The notes under the pieces: model-generated
What the model saw: the letters and a program-made list of their open reading frames with translations, nothing else
The model's database searches: none
Told to the model about the DNA's origin: nothing
Translations under genes and position numbers: made by a program
In this document: piece by piece, positions 1-8,844 of the stretch
Layout of the letters: each line of letters begins with the position of its first letter
How positions within the stretch are numbered: position 1 is the stretch's first letter
Assembly: GCF_009602465.1 (NCBI RefSeq)
Contig: NZ_WBKP01000010.1
Location: 33,232-97,231, forward strand
Direction of reading: 5' to 3'
Source: Cumulibacter manganitolerans
GTDB taxonomy: Bacteria > Actinomycetota > Actinomycetes > Mycobacteriales > Antricoccaceae
DNA length: 64,000 bases

Positions 1-1
1 C

Positions 2-895
2 GAGCTGTTCGCGATGATGCTCGACATGAAGAGCACGTTCGACGAGATCGTGCTCGAGCACACCGACGAGCAGAAGGCGCAGGAGATCTTCGACAACCCC
101 TTCTACCAGACCCTGTCGAGCTCGTTCGCCGGCACGCAGGAGTACATGGCCATGGAGAAGCTCGGCCAGCTCGTCGCGAAGGACGAGTGGGACCTCATCG
201 TGATCGACACTCCGCCGAGCCGTTCGGCGCTGGACTTCCTCGACGCGCCGGAGCGGATGGCGCGGTTCCTGGACGGGAAGGTGCTGCGGGTGCTGCTCGC
301 GCCCGCGCGCGGCGGCGGCCGGATGTCGCTGAAGATCGTCAGCGCCGGCATGGGGCTGTTCTCGAAGGTGCTCACGCGGATCGTGGGCAGCGAGGTGCTG
401 GGCGACATCTCGAAGTTCGTCGCCGCGCTCGACACCATGTTCGGCGGCTTCCGCACCCGCGCCGAGGCGACGTACAACCTGCTGCGCCAGCCGGGGACGT
501 CGTTCATGGTGGTCGCGACACCCGAGCCGGACGCGCTGCGCGAGGCGTCGTACTTCGTCGACCGGCTGGTCGGGGAGACGATGCCGCTGGCCGGCGTCGT
601 GATGAACCGGGTGCACTACTCCGAGGCGCCCGAGCTCGCGGCGAAGAAGTCCCGCGAGGCGGCCGACCGGCTCTGGCCGGAGGACGAGGAGCCGACCCAC
701 GAGGGCGCCGTCACCGCGGCCGCGCTGCGGGTGCACGCCGACCGGATCGAGCTCGCGCTGCGCGAGCAGTCGCTGGCGCAGCGGTTCGTCACCGCGCATC
801 CCGACGTCCCGCTCGGGGAGGTCGCCGCGCTGCCGACCGACGCGCACGACCTGGACGACCTGCGCGAGATCGGCGCTCGGCTCGCCGAGTCCTGA
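2..895 (+). CDS. ArsA/Get3-type ATPase, C-terminal part (5' end outside window)
   Basis: The reading frame is already open at base 2, so the true start and the P-loop lie before the window; 297 codons remain. The visible part carries the switch-II-like segment VIDTPPSRSALDFLDAPE typical of ArsA/Get3 anion-transporting ATPase relatives, and a C-terminal helical region. These are soluble P-loop ATPases; in actinobacteria they occur as a tandem pair just before whiB4 and ponA2. By position this is the second of the pair, the counterpart of M. tuberculosis Rv3680. It ends 85 bases before the stop of the convergent whiB4. The substrate is not evident from the sequence; arsenite transport should not be assumed. 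Family call is firm, function is not. Confidence 0.85.
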   Translation, partial: ELFAMMLDMKSTFDEIVLEHTDEQKAQEIFDNPFYQTLSSSFAGTQEYMAMEKLGQLVAKDEWDLIVIDTPPSRSALDFLDAPERMARFLDGKVLRVLLAPARGGGRMSLKIVSAGMGLFSKVLTRIVGSEVLGDISKFVAALDTMFGGFRTRAEATYNLLRQPGTSFMVVATPEPDALREASYFVDRLVGETMPLAGVVMNRVHYSEAPELAAKKSREAADRLWPEDEEPTHEGAVTAAALRVHADRIELALREQSLAQRFVTAHPDVPLGEVAALPTDAHDLDDLREIGARLAES

Positions 896-980
896 CCCGG
901 TTCCCGGCCGATCTGCGGGGCTGCCAGTGGCGGTTCGGGCCGCTTATCGTGCTCCGCTGCCCCGCAGAAGGCGCCGGCGA

Positions 981-1295
981 TTACGCGATCTTGGCGTCGG
1001 GGTCGTCGGAGGTCAGCAGCTCGCGCCAGGAGGCGACGTCGGGGTTGCGCCGCAGCAGGGCGCGTCGCTCGCGCTCGGTCATCCCGCCCCACACGCCGAA
1101 CTCGGTGCGGTTGTCGAGCGCGTCGGCGAGACACTGGACGCGCACCGGGCAGCCGTCGCAGATCTTCTTGGCCTGGTGCTGGGCCGCGCCCTGCACGAAC
1201 AGGGCCTCCGGGTCGATGCCCCGGCAGCGGGCCTCGCTCGCCCAGTCGGCCATCGGGGAGCGTGCCGCGGCGGTGAAGACAATCGTGCTCGACAT
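981..1295 (-). CDS. whiB4: WhiB-family iron-sulfur regulator, WhiB4-like
   Basis: A 104-residue WhiB protein. Four cysteines at 24, 46, 49 and 55 (spacing CX21CX2CX5C) should hold a [4Fe-4S] cluster, followed by the GVWGG turn at 67-71 and a basic C-terminal tail (ERERRALLRR) for DNA contact. The start at 1295 is chosen because GAGGAG lies eight bases upstream (complement of 1304-1309); the frame runs open further upstream without support. The segment ALFVQGAAQ and the short tail resemble WhiB4 rather than WhiB1. WhiB4 of mycobacteria is a redox-responsive regulator of antioxidant genes. Divergent from ponA2, as in M. tuberculosis (Rv3681c/Rv3682), which supports the subfamily call. The 277-base gap between them carries both promoters. 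Confidence 0.92.
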   Translation of the reverse strand: MSSTIVFTAAARSPMADWASEARCRGIDPEALFVQGAAQHQAKKICDGCPVRVQCLADALDNRTEFGVWGGMTERERRALLRRNPDVASWRELLTSDDPDAKIA

Positions 1296-1560
1296 GGGGG
1301 CATCTCCTCGTAATGACGGCCGCGTTCTACCGCTGCCTCTAGGTAAGGAGACCAACAAAGGTGCGACTCGTGACGCGGCCCGGCCAGACACGACCCGGGC
1401 TTCACGCCCACTTCACACTTGCCTGCTCGATGGGAGCCCCCAAAAACGGAAACGTCGATCCTCTCACGCTTGCGGGCCTCTCGCCACCCGCTGAGGCTTG
1501 CGGGGCGACGCGGCCTAGAGGCATCGTTCACGATTTACCCGCTTGTGACTGGTGACTGCG

Positions 1561-1573
1561 TAGGCTGGCCAAG
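1561..1573 (+). promoter_or_regulatory. -10 element of a leaderless ponA2 promoter
   Basis: TAGGCT at 1561-1566 matches the actinobacterial -10 pattern TANNNT and ends six bases before the GTG start codon at 1573, so transcription would begin at or next to the start codon. No Shine-Dalgarno sequence precedes the GTG. No good -35 is seen. The rest of the whiB4-ponA2 gap holds no recognisable element. Confidence 0.5.
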
Positions 1574-4074
1574 TGTCAAGCCGCGCATTCAACAAGATGG
1601 CGACCATCGTCAAGCTGGTCGCCGCCATCGCCGCCGGCGGGCTGGTGCTCGCCGCCATGCTCTTTCCTGCCTTCGGTGGGGCGGGGGCCGCGGCCAAGAG
1701 CACAGCGTCGGCGGTGAACGATCTCGACACGCAGTTCCAAGAGTCCAACCCGGCCCTGGTGACCACCGTGCTGGCAGCGAACGGCCAGCCGCTCGTGCAC
1801 TACTACAACTACTACCGCGAGCCGATCCCGCTCAGCCAGATGGGCGAATGGCTGCCGAAGGCCATCGTGGCGGTCGAGGACAAGCGGTTCTACGAGCACA
1901 AGGGCGTCGACCTCCAGGGCATGTTCCGCGCGGCGGTGCAGAACGCGGTCAAGGGCGGCGTCTCGCAGGGCGCGTCGACACTGACGCAGCAGCTGGTCAA
2001 GAACACGCTCTTCTATCAGGCCAAGACGCAGAAGGAACGCGATGCGGCGACCGAGCAGAGCCTGGGGCGCAAGCTGCGCGAGGCGAAGATCGCGCTGAAC
2101 CTCGAGAAGACCCTCACCAAGGACCAGATCCTCGAGAAGTACCTCAACCTGATGAACATGGGCGGCGGGGCGTACGGCGTCCGCGCCGCCGCGCAGACCT
2201 ACTTCGGAGTCGAGCCGGCGCAGCTCGACATCGCGCAGGCCGCGATGATCGCCGGCATCGTGCAGAACCCGACCAAGTACAACCCGCTGCACAACCCGGA
2301 CCAGACCAAGAAGCGGCGGGACGTCGTCCTGACCCTGATGGCCGACCAGGGCAAGATCACCACCGCGCAGCGCGACGAGGAGATCAAGAAGCCGATCACG
2401 CTCAGCGGCAACGGCGCCAAGCCGTCGCGCTCGTGCTCGGAGGCGCCGAACGGCGCGGGCTTCTACTGCGACTACGTCTGGCAGTACCTCACCCAGAACC
2501 TCGGCATCCCGGAGGCGACCCTCAAGGAGGGCGGCCTCACGATCCAGACCTCGCTGAACCCGTCGTACCAGGAGTCGGCGAACAACGCGATCGTCAGCGC
2601 CTCGACGTCGTTCAACAGCGACCCGTCGATCTACGGCTACGCCGATCAGCGGATCGCGACCATGCCGATCCTGAACGTCAAGGACGGCCAGGTCCTCGCC
2701 CTCGGCGTCAACAAGAAGTACGGCAACGACCCCAACGACCCCTCGCAGACGGTGTTCAACTACCCGGTGCAGCCCAACGGTGACGGCGCCGGGTCGGTGT
2801 ACAAGATCTTCCCGACGGTCGCCGCGCTCAACGAGGGCACCGGGATCAACTTCGAGCTCAACACGCCGCCGCCGTACAAGTCGAAGATCATGGCGCAGCA
2901 GGGCATCTCGTACGAAGTCTCGAACGCCTCCCCCAACTACCCGCCGAAGCTGCCGCTGTGGAAAGCGTTGTACATGTCCTCGAACACCTACTTCGTGGCG
3001 CTCGAGGACCACATCGGCAGCCTGAAGCCGATCACCGACGCGGCGTACGCGATGGGCCTCTGGGCACCGGGCGACACGAAGATCCGCGACCAGATTGCGG
3101 CGGAGAACCGCGCGTCGTTCACCCTCGGCCCGGAGGCGACCAGCCCGCTGCGGCTCGCCGTAGCCTACGCGACGATCGCCAACCGCGGCACCAAGTGCGA
3201 GCCCACGCCGATCATGTGGATCGCCGGGCCGGACGCCAAGACGGCCGTCAACCCGCAGACCAACAAGCCTTGGTACACGCCGGGCACCAACTGCACCCCG
3301 GGCGCCGTCTCGCAGGGCGTCGCCGACACGATCAACCAGATCCTGCTCAAGGACGTCATGCCGGGCAACCCGAGCCAGACCGGCAAGCGGGCCTATGTCC
3401 CCGGCTACCAGATCGCCGGCAAGACCGGTACCGCGCAGGACAACCGCGCGTACTCGTTCGTCGGCTTCACGCCGGACATCATCGCCTCGGTGCTCGCCTT
3501 CGATCCGAAGTCGAACAAGCCACTGCCCTCTCCCGGCGGCGGCGAGGAAGGCTTCGGTGGCGGCTACCCGGCGCGCATCTGGAACCTGGCGATGCAGAGC
3601 ATCCTGCCCCAGGTGGGCGCGAGCTACTTCCCACCCCAGGATCCTGCGGTCGCCAACGGCAAGACGACGGTGCTCAACGTCAACTGCGTCGGCCAGTCGC
3701 CGGCAAACTGCAAGTCGATGGCCAAGCAGGCCGGCTACCCCGCGGAGGACAGCGGGACGCCGGTCGACTCCACGCTCCCGGCCGGCGTGGTCGCCTCGCA
3801 GGACCCGCCCGCCGGGTCCGCCGTGCCCGAGGGCACCACGATCACCTACAGCGTCTCGACCGGCAAGGCGCCGGCCGGGCAGCCCTGCCAGCCCGGCCAG
3901 GACCCGGCCACCGGTTGCGTGCCGGCGGCGCAGACCAGCGCACCGGCCCAGCCGACGGCGCCTGCTCCCCAGCCGACGGCGCCCGCGCCGCAGCCCACGG
4001 CGGCACCGCCGAACGGCGGCACCGGCAACGGGGGCGGCAACAACGGGAACGGCCGCGGAAACGGTGGGGGCTGA
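1573..4074 (+). CDS. ponA2: Bifunctional class A penicillin-binding protein with PASTA domain (PonA2)
   Basis: An 833-residue peptidoglycan glycosyltransferase/transpeptidase. A membrane anchor spans about residues 10-35. The GT51 domain follows, with catalytic Glu102 in the VEDKRFYEH motif. The transpeptidase domain has the three acyl-serine motifs: Ser408 in SVYK, SSN at 469-471, and KTGT from Lys617. After it comes one PASTA domain (about 700-770; it ends in DPPAGSAVPEGTTITYSVS) and a Pro/Ala then Gly/Asn-rich tail of low complexity (about 775-833). It polymerises and cross-links peptidoglycan on the outer face of the membrane. Start is GTG at 1573; Met9 is an alternative. The neighbours (whiB4 divergent, metallophosphoesterase directly after) reproduce the M. 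tuberculosis ponA2 (Rv3682) locus. Confidence 0.95.
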   Translation: MSSRAFNKMATIVKLVAAIAAGGLVLAAMLFPAFGGAGAAAKSTASAVNDLDTQFQESNPALVTTVLAANGQPLVHYYNYYREPIPLSQMGEWLPKAIVAVEDKRFYEHKGVDLQGMFRAAVQNAVKGGVSQGASTLTQQLVKNTLFYQAKTQKERDAATEQSLGRKLREAKIALNLEKTLTKDQILEKYLNLMNMGGGAYGVRAAAQTYFGVEPAQLDIAQAAMIAGIVQNPTKYNPLHNPDQTKKRRDVVLTLMADQGKITTAQRDEEIKKPITLSGNGAKPSRSCSEAPNGAGFYCDYVWQYLTQNLGIPEATLKEGGLTIQTSLNPSYQESANNAIVSASTSFNSDPSIYGYADQRIATMPILNVKDGQVLALGVNKKYGNDPNDPSQTVFNYPVQPNGDGAGSVYKIFPTVAALNEGTGINFELNTPPPYKSKIMAQQGISYEVSNASPNYPPKLPLWKALYMSSNTYFVALEDHIGSLKPITDAAYAMGLWAPGDTKIRDQIAAENRASFTLGPEATSPLRLAVAYATIANRGTKCEPTPIMWIAGPDAKTAVNPQTNKPWYTPGTNCTPGAVSQGVADTINQILLKDVMPGNPSQTGKRAYVPGYQIAGKTGTAQDNRAYSFVGFTPDIIASVLAFDPKSNKPLPSPGGGEEGFGGGYPARIWNLAMQSILPQVGASYFPPQDPAVANGKTTVLNVNCVGQSPANCKSMAKQAGYPAEDSGTPVDSTLPAGVVASQDPPAGSAVPEGTTITYSVSTGKAPAGQPCQPGQDPATGCVPAAQTSAPAQPTAPAPQPTAPAPQPTAAPPNGGTGNGGGNNGNGRGNGGG

Positions 4075-5000
4075 TCATCGCTAGCTCCAGCGCCGTACGA
4101 CGGGCCGCCGCGATCAGCGGCGGCCTCGTCGCATCCGGCGCCCTCACCGCCGGCTACGCGACGCTGATCGAACGCAACTGGTACGCCCTGCGCCGCTTCG
4201 AGGTCGCCGTCCTGCCCGCCGGGGCCAGACAGCTCACGGTGCTGCAGCTGGCCGACCTGCACGTCACCCCGCAGCAGCGGCGCAAGGTCGCGTGGGTGCG
4301 TTCGCTGGCCGACCTCGCGCCCGATCTCGTGCTGTCGACGGGAGACCACCTGGGCGGCGACGAGAGCGCGTTCGAGAACTCGCTGCGCGCCCACGAGCCG
4401 TTCCTGCACCTGCCGGGCGCGTTCGTGTGGGGCAACAACGACCACTGGGCGCCGGTCGCCAAGAGCCCGACGCGGTACTTCACCCGGACCACGGTGCACC
4501 GGCGCGGGCACCGCCTCGACCTCACCGGACTCCGCGAGGGACTGACCGCGCACGGCTGGCTCGACCTGAACAACCGGCGCGGGTCGGTGCAGGCGGGCGG
4601 CCTGTCCGTGGCGCTCGCCGGCGTCGACGACCCGCACACCCGCCGCGACCGGTACGCCGCGATCGCCGGGGCTGCGGACCGCGACGCCGACGTCCGCATC
4701 GCGCTCACGCACTCTCCCGAGCCGCGGGTGCTGGACCCGATGGTCGACGACGGCTACGACCTGGTGCTCGCCGGCCATACGCACGGCGGCCAGGTGCGCA
4801 TTCCGATGGTCGGCGCCGCGGTGACGAACTGTGGCATCGACCGGTCGCGGGTGCGGTGGATGTCGGACTGGACGTCGCCGTCCGGCCGAACCGCTCCCCT
4901 GCACGTGAGTGCCGGCCTGGGAACGTCGCCGTACGCGCCGGTGCGATTCTGCTGCCGCCCGGAGGCCACCCTCCTCACGCTTATCCCCCGGCCCGCCTGA
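4074..5000 (+). CDS. Membrane-anchored calcineurin-like metallophosphoesterase (Rv3683-like)
   Basis: Carries the metallophosphoesterase metal ligands in order: DLH (in LADLHV), GDH, GNND, an HSP histidine and the C-terminal GHTHGG. A hydrophobic N-terminal segment (ISGGLVASGALTAGYATLI) would anchor it in the membrane. It follows ponA2 with no gap, as Rv3683 follows Rv3682. The start is a real problem: in this frame no ATG, GTG or TTG occurs between the ponA2 stop and a GTG just before the DLH motif, which would delete the anchor. ATC at 4074 (overlapping the ponA2 TGA) or CTG at 4071 are the only candidates that keep the anchor, so coupled re-initiation at a non-standard codon, or a sequence error, must be considered. 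The gene is well supported, the start is not. Confidence 0.82.
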   Translation: MIASSSAVRRAAAISGGLVASGALTAGYATLIERNWYALRRFEVAVLPAGARQLTVLQLADLHVTPQQRRKVAWVRSLADLAPDLVLSTGDHLGGDESAFENSLRAHEPFLHLPGAFVWGNNDHWAPVAKSPTRYFTRTTVHRRGHRLDLTGLREGLTAHGWLDLNNRRGSVQAGGLSVALAGVDDPHTRRDRYAAIAGAADRDADVRIALTHSPEPRVLDPMVDDGYDLVLAGHTHGGQVRIPMVGAAVTNCGIDRSRVRWMSDWTSPSGRTAPLHVSAGLGTSPYAPVRFCCRPEATLLTLIPRPA

Positions 5001-5010
5001 CCCACCCACA

Positions 5011-5163
5011 ACGCCCGTCGAGCCCCCCACGGTCGTCGAGGTCCCGGGTTGGCGTGCCGCCCCGCCCCCAACGGTCGTCGAGCCCCCGGGGTCGCCGTGC
5101 CGGCCCGCCCCCACGGTCGTCGAGCGAGCGGAGCCGATAGGCGTAGCGACGTCGAGACGCAGT
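5011..5163. repeat. Degenerate copies of a GTCGTCGAG-type intergenic repeat
   Basis: Between the metallophosphoesterase and the DUF222 gene, the word ACGGTCGTCGAG recurs three times about 42 bases apart (one copy at 5113-5124), preceded by a diverged CGCCCGTCGAG. The last copy continues into CGAGCGGAGCC and, about 25 bases on, GCGACGTCGAGACGC. The same words form the larger array at 13.6-13.8 kb, so this is a dispersed repeat of this genome rather than a local tandem. Confidence 0.6.
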
Positions 5164-5239
5164 GAGCCGCCGGTCGGCCGCATCCCCCGGCTATAGCGCG
5201 TCAGCCGGGCACGTCACCCGAGAATCTCGGTGTGATCCC

Positions 5240-5268
5240 TTGCACATTTGTTCGAACATGTGTACGAT
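5240..5268 (+). promoter_or_regulatory. SOS (LexA) box overlapping the DUF222-HNH promoter
   Basis: TCGAACATGTGTACGA at 5252-5267 matches the actinobacterial LexA box TCGAAC-N4-GTTCGA with one mismatch. It overlaps a good promoter: TTGCAC at 5240-5245, 17-base spacer, TACGAT at 5263-5268. LexA bound here would block RNA polymerase, so the HNH gene should be induced by DNA damage. Several M. tuberculosis 13E12-family genes are known to have SOS boxes, which fits. Confidence 0.75.
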
Positions 5269-5298
5269 TCATGGTAGGAGGCCGGACGGGAGGTGAGC

Positions 5299-6984
5299 AT
5301 GATGGATGGCACCGACGATTCCTTCCTCGACACGCGACCGGGCACTCAACACCCAGCGGCCGACGGCCATCCTCACCTCGGCCACACCGACGCACCACCG
5401 GCGGCGCCGTGGGACCCCGCGTCCGGGACCCCGTTCGAGTGCTCACCGGGCGCCCTGGAGCTCGATGCCGAGATCGCCGGCTATCTGGGCCAGCTCCGCG
5501 CGGGCATCGACGGACTCCTCGGAGTCGGCGACCGTGGCGATCTGATGGCGCTGGGCGCAGATCGACTCGTCGACGTGCTGCAGCGGTTCGAAGCACACCG
5601 CGGGACACTCGCGGCGGTGGACGCGCTGCTGATCGAGGCCGCGGAGGAAGAACGGCTTCCGGCATACGTGGCGGCCCCGAGCCTGCCGGCGGCGCTGGTA
5701 CGGCTGGTGAAGCTGCAGCCGGGCGCCGCGAAGGCGCGGGTGCGTCAGGCGGAGCAGCTGCGGGCGCGGAACGAGCTGAGCGCGGGCACCCTCGAGTGTC
5801 CGCACCCCGTGCTCCGCGACGCGGTCCGCGCCGGGGAGCTCAGCGCCGACCAGCACGCCGTCATCGCCCGCGCCGTCGCGAGGCTGGCGACGAACACGGC
5901 CGTCGACCCGGACGATGCGGCGCGGGCAGAGCAGACGTTGGTGCGGTTCGCCGCCTCCCTGACACCGGTCGAGCTCGCCGAGGCGGCCCGGGTGATCGAC
6001 GACTGCCTGCTACCCGACGGGTCGCTGCCCAACGAGGACACCATGCGGGCGCGTCGTGGCCTGCGGCTCGGCGAGGAGCAACGCGACGGCACGCACTCGA
6101 TCAGCGGGAACCTGACCCGGGAGCTGCACGCCAAGCTGCAGGCGCTGCTGTCCCCGCTCGCGGCGCCGCAGCCGAGCGAGGACGCCGGCCAGCGCGACAC
6201 GCGCAATCTCGAGCAACGCCAGCACGACGCGCTCGAGGACGCGGTCGACCGGCTGCTCGACTCCGATGCGCTACCGCGCACCGGCGGAGCGCGCACCACG
6301 CTGCACGTCGCCATCGACCTCGACCAGCTGCGCGCCGCGCTCGCCCGCCTGGACGGCGCGACAGCACCGAACGGCGCGGACCGACTCGATCGCGCGGATC
6401 CCGAGGGTGGCCCGTTCAGCGGGCGGCTGCTGCCTCGGGTGGCGGCCGGCACGAGCCTGGGCACCCGCCTCTCGATCGGTGAGCTGCTGCGGCTGGCCGA
6501 GCAGGCCGAGATCATCCCGACCTTCGTGAACGCCGCGGGAGGCGTGATCGCCTACGGGCGAGCCCGACGCTTCGCCAGTCCCGCGCAGGTGAAGGCGTTG
6601 ACCGGCCGCGACAAGGGCTGCAGCTTCCCGGGATGCACGATCCCGCCCGAGTGGTGCGAGGTGCACCACGTCGTCGAGTGGTGGCGGGGCGGCCGCACCG
6701 ATGTCGACAACCTGACGATGATCTGCGGCTACCACCACCGCGAGTTCGAGCAATGCGGCTGGCGGGTCGACATGCGTGCCGGGATCCCGGTCTGGATCCC
6801 GCCGCCCTGGGTGGACCGCGACCGCACACCGCAGATCAACACCCGCATCACCGGCTTGCAGGCCGAGCTCGTTCTCGATGCGCTGTTCCAGCAGTCGAAC
6901 TCCGCCGCAGAGGGCGCCGACGGTGACCCCGCCCTCGCGGAGGTCCTCAGTCGTCACGGACCCGCGGGAGCCGACGAACCGTAG
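5299..6984 (+). CDS. DUF222 / HNH endonuclease domain protein (13E12 repeat family)
   Basis: A 561-residue protein with an N-terminal DUF222 domain (about 50-400) and a C-terminal HNH nuclease domain in which zinc-type cysteines (CSFPGC), the catalytic pair in CEVHHVVEW, and the DNLTMICGYHH segment are all visible. The start at ATG 5299 is preferred over the GTG at 5293 because GGGAGG lies at a workable distance only from the ATG. DUF222-HNH proteins are abundant and often repeated in actinobacteria, where they look mobile, but their target is unknown. A SOS box controls the promoter. tRNA-Pro lies 72 bases downstream. The domain is complete, so an active nuclease is likely; its biological job is not established. 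Confidence 0.9.
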   Translation: MMDGTDDSFLDTRPGTQHPAADGHPHLGHTDAPPAAPWDPASGTPFECSPGALELDAEIAGYLGQLRAGIDGLLGVGDRGDLMALGADRLVDVLQRFEAHRGTLAAVDALLIEAAEEERLPAYVAAPSLPAALVRLVKLQPGAAKARVRQAEQLRARNELSAGTLECPHPVLRDAVRAGELSADQHAVIARAVARLATNTAVDPDDAARAEQTLVRFAASLTPVELAEAARVIDDCLLPDGSLPNEDTMRARRGLRLGEEQRDGTHSISGNLTRELHAKLQALLSPLAAPQPSEDAGQRDTRNLEQRQHDALEDAVDRLLDSDALPRTGGARTTLHVAIDLDQLRAALARLDGATAPNGADRLDRADPEGGPFSGRLLPRVAAGTSLGTRLSIGELLRLAEQAEIIPTFVNAAGGVIAYGRARRFASPAQVKALTGRDKGCSFPGCTIPPEWCEVHHVVEWWRGGRTDVDNLTMICGYHHREFEQCGWRVDMRAGIPVWIPPPWVDRDRTPQINTRITGLQAELVLDALFQQSNSAAEGADGDPALAEVLSRHGPAGADEP

Positions 6985-7056
6985 ACTTCGTCGCTCCGCT
7001 CACACCGGCTCGCGTTCCGCATGACCGATCGAGTAAAGTTGTCTTTCGGTGTTCAA

Positions 7057-7133
<77 letters not shown>

Positions 7134-7143
7134 CGAGACACCG

Positions 7144-7179
7144 AGAGGGGACTTGCTTCTACGGCGGCAAGTCCCCTCT
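7144..7179 (+). terminator. Terminator hairpin after tRNA-Pro
   Basis: A perfect 13-base-pair stem, AGAGGGGACTTGC (7144-7156) with its complement at 7167-7179, around a 10-base loop. It has no strong U tract, as is common in actinobacteria, but follows the tRNA immediately. Confidence 0.75.
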
Positions 7180-7234
7180 GGCATATCTCCCTGGCCGAGC
7201 CGCCGGGCGGGTCCTTCGGTGGAACGGGGTGCGG

Positions 7235-8239
7235 ATGCACGCATGGTGGCTCGACCCGAACGGCGACGACGGGATGCGCGCTGCGGCGTCCGCCGCGCGA
7301 CGCGACCTTCCCGGCGCGCTCGACCTGGCGCGCGCACTCGGTGAGAAGCTCTCCCCCGCGGACCCCGGATCGCTGCTGACGACCTGGGACGCCCTCGCGC
7401 GCGCCGCGTCGGTCGACCTCACCGTGACCCGAGCGGTGGAACCCCACCTCGACGCGCTCGCGATCCTCGCCCAGGCAGGGGTGTCTGCCCCGGCCGACGC
7501 GACGCTGGGCGTGTATGCCGCGGAGGGACCAGGCGGCCGTCTGCGCGGCGAGCAGGCCGCCGACGGGTGGCGGCTGACCGGTCCGAAGCCGTGGTGCTCG
7601 CTCGCCAGCGAGCTGTCGCATGCGCTGGTCACCGCCTGGGTGGACGACGAGCGACGTGGGCTGTTCCTGATCGACCTCCGGCAACCCGGCGTCCGGATCG
7701 ACGACGCACCCTGGGTCAGCAGCGGGCTGTCGCTGATCCGCTCCTCCGGCATCACGCTCGACGACGTCCCGGCCGTCCCCGTCGGCGAGCCGCAGTGGTA
7801 CCTCGCACGGCCAGGCTTCGCGTGGGGTGGCATCGGCGTCGCCGCCATCTGGTACGGCGCAGCAGTCGGCATCGCCCTGCGGCTGCGCGAGGCGGTGATC
7901 GCCGGCCGGCAGGACGACGTGACGCTGATGCACCTGGGCGCATGCGACAGTGCGCTTCTCGGCGCCCGGGGCGCGCTGCGCCAGGCGGCCGCTGACATCG
8001 CGCGGGACGCCGTCGCCCGAGACGCTGCGTGGCCCTATGCGCTCCGCGTGCGGGATGTGTGCGCGCGCGCCGCCGAGGACGTCATCCGACACGCCGACCA
8101 CGCAATGGGGCCGGGGCCGCTTACGTCCGACGAGCCGTACGCGCGCCTCGTCGACGACCTGCGCGTCTACGTCCGGCAGCATCATGCCGAGCGTGACCAG
8201 GTCGCGCTCGGGCGCGCTCTCCTCGGCCCGAGTGGCTGA
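7235..8239 (+). CDS. Acyl-CoA dehydrogenase-like protein of a glycan-modification cassette
   Basis: A 334-residue protein with the acyl-CoA dehydrogenase fold: a helical N-terminal half, the beta-domain segment [16 protein letters not shown] that resembles the flavin/substrate loop, and a C-terminal helical bundle. It is shorter than the usual 380 residues, and I could not place the catalytic glutamate with confidence, so it may be a divergent or non-beta-oxidation member. Start ATG 7235 has GGAACGGGG upstream; GTG at 7229 is an alternative. It converges on the NodS-like methyltransferase gene with 11 bases between stops. In other genomes a dehydrogenase of this kind is found with a PIG-L deacetylase, a NodS-like methyltransferase and a glycosyltransferase, as here, which suggests a role in lipid or glycan tailoring. 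Confidence 0.78.
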   Translation: MHAWWLDPNGDDGMRAAASAARRDLPGALDLARALGEKLSPADPGSLLTTWDALARAASVDLTVTRAVEPHLDALAILAQAGVSAPADATLGVYAAEGPGGRLRGEQAADGWRLTGPKPWCSLASELSHALVTAWVDDERRGLFLIDLRQPGVRIDDAPWVSSGLSLIRSSGITLDDVPAVPVGEPQWYLARPGFAWGGIGVAAIWYGAAVGIALRLREAVIAGRQDDVTLMHLGACDSALLGARGALRQAAADIARDAVARDAAWPYALRVRDVCARAAEDVIRHADHAMGPGPLTSDEPYARLVDDLRVYVRQHHAERDQVALGRALLGPSG

Positions 8240-8250
8240 TCAGCCGCTGA

Positions 8251-8844
8251 TCACTCGGTGTGCCGGTCGTGGCCGCGCGTGAGGACGTCGAGCACGAACT
8301 CCTCGTCGAACAGCGCCACCTGATGGCGGAATCCCTTGCCCCGCAGCACATCGCGCACCTGCTCATGGACGAGGTCACCACTCGCCGTCCCGTCCTCGGG
8401 CTGCTCCCGCCAGTGCACGGCGACGACCTCGACCCGCGGCGCTGCACGGACGAGCACACTCTCGATCGCGGCCACGCGCTGATCGGCATCGAGGTAGTAG
8501 AGGAACTCCGACAGCACGATCAGATCGAACGGGCCCGCTGGATCCCCGCCACCGTAGGGAAGGGCCTGCTGGTCGACGCGTACGCCGGGAGCCTCCGCGC
8601 AGGTCGCCCTGGCCAGCTCGACGGCCGCGGCGGACGCGTCACGCGCGACGACCTCGCCGCAGCGCGCACCCAGCTGCAGCGCCAGATGGCCGGTTCCGCA
8701 GGCCGGATCGAGCACACGCCGGTACGTCGGATCGGAGAGGGCCGCGAGGACGACCGACATCTTCCGTTGCTCGTACCAGCTCGAGCCCACCCTCCATGGG
8801 TCGGCTTCCTCGGAATACATGCGATCGAAGTCCGGCGCGCTCAC
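8251..8844 (-). CDS. NodS-like class I SAM-dependent methyltransferase
   Basis: A 197-residue Rossmann methyltransferase. Motif I, VLDPACGTGHLALQLG, binds S-adenosylmethionine; the N-terminal DPWRVGSSWYEQRK segment is typical of the NodS (nodulation N-methyltransferase) group. The gene begins at GTG 8844, overlapping the stop of the PIG-L deacetylase gene by four bases (GTGA), so the two are translationally coupled. Fused PIG-L/methyltransferase proteins exist as a named family in public annotation, which supports joint action on one substrate: deacetylate an N-acetyl sugar, then methylate. In rhizobia NodS N-methylates the deacetylated chitin oligomer; the acceptor here is unknown. Third gene of the catalase-deacetylase-methyltransferase operon. 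Confidence 0.85.
   Translation of the reverse strand: MSAPDFDRMYSEEADPWRVGSSWYEQRKMSVVLAALSDPTYRRVLDPACGTGHLALQLGARCGEVVARDASAAAVELARATCAEAPGVRVDQQALPYGGGDPAGPFDLIVLSEFLYYLDADQRVAAIESVLVRAAPRVEVVAVHWREQPEDGTASGDLVHEQVRDVLRGKGFRHQVALFDEEFVLDVLTRGHDRHTE

Noticed and set aside
187..1494. Open frame spanning the ATPase end and whiB4
   Set aside because: Overlaps two genes with clear family motifs and gives an Arg/Ala-rich product without domains.
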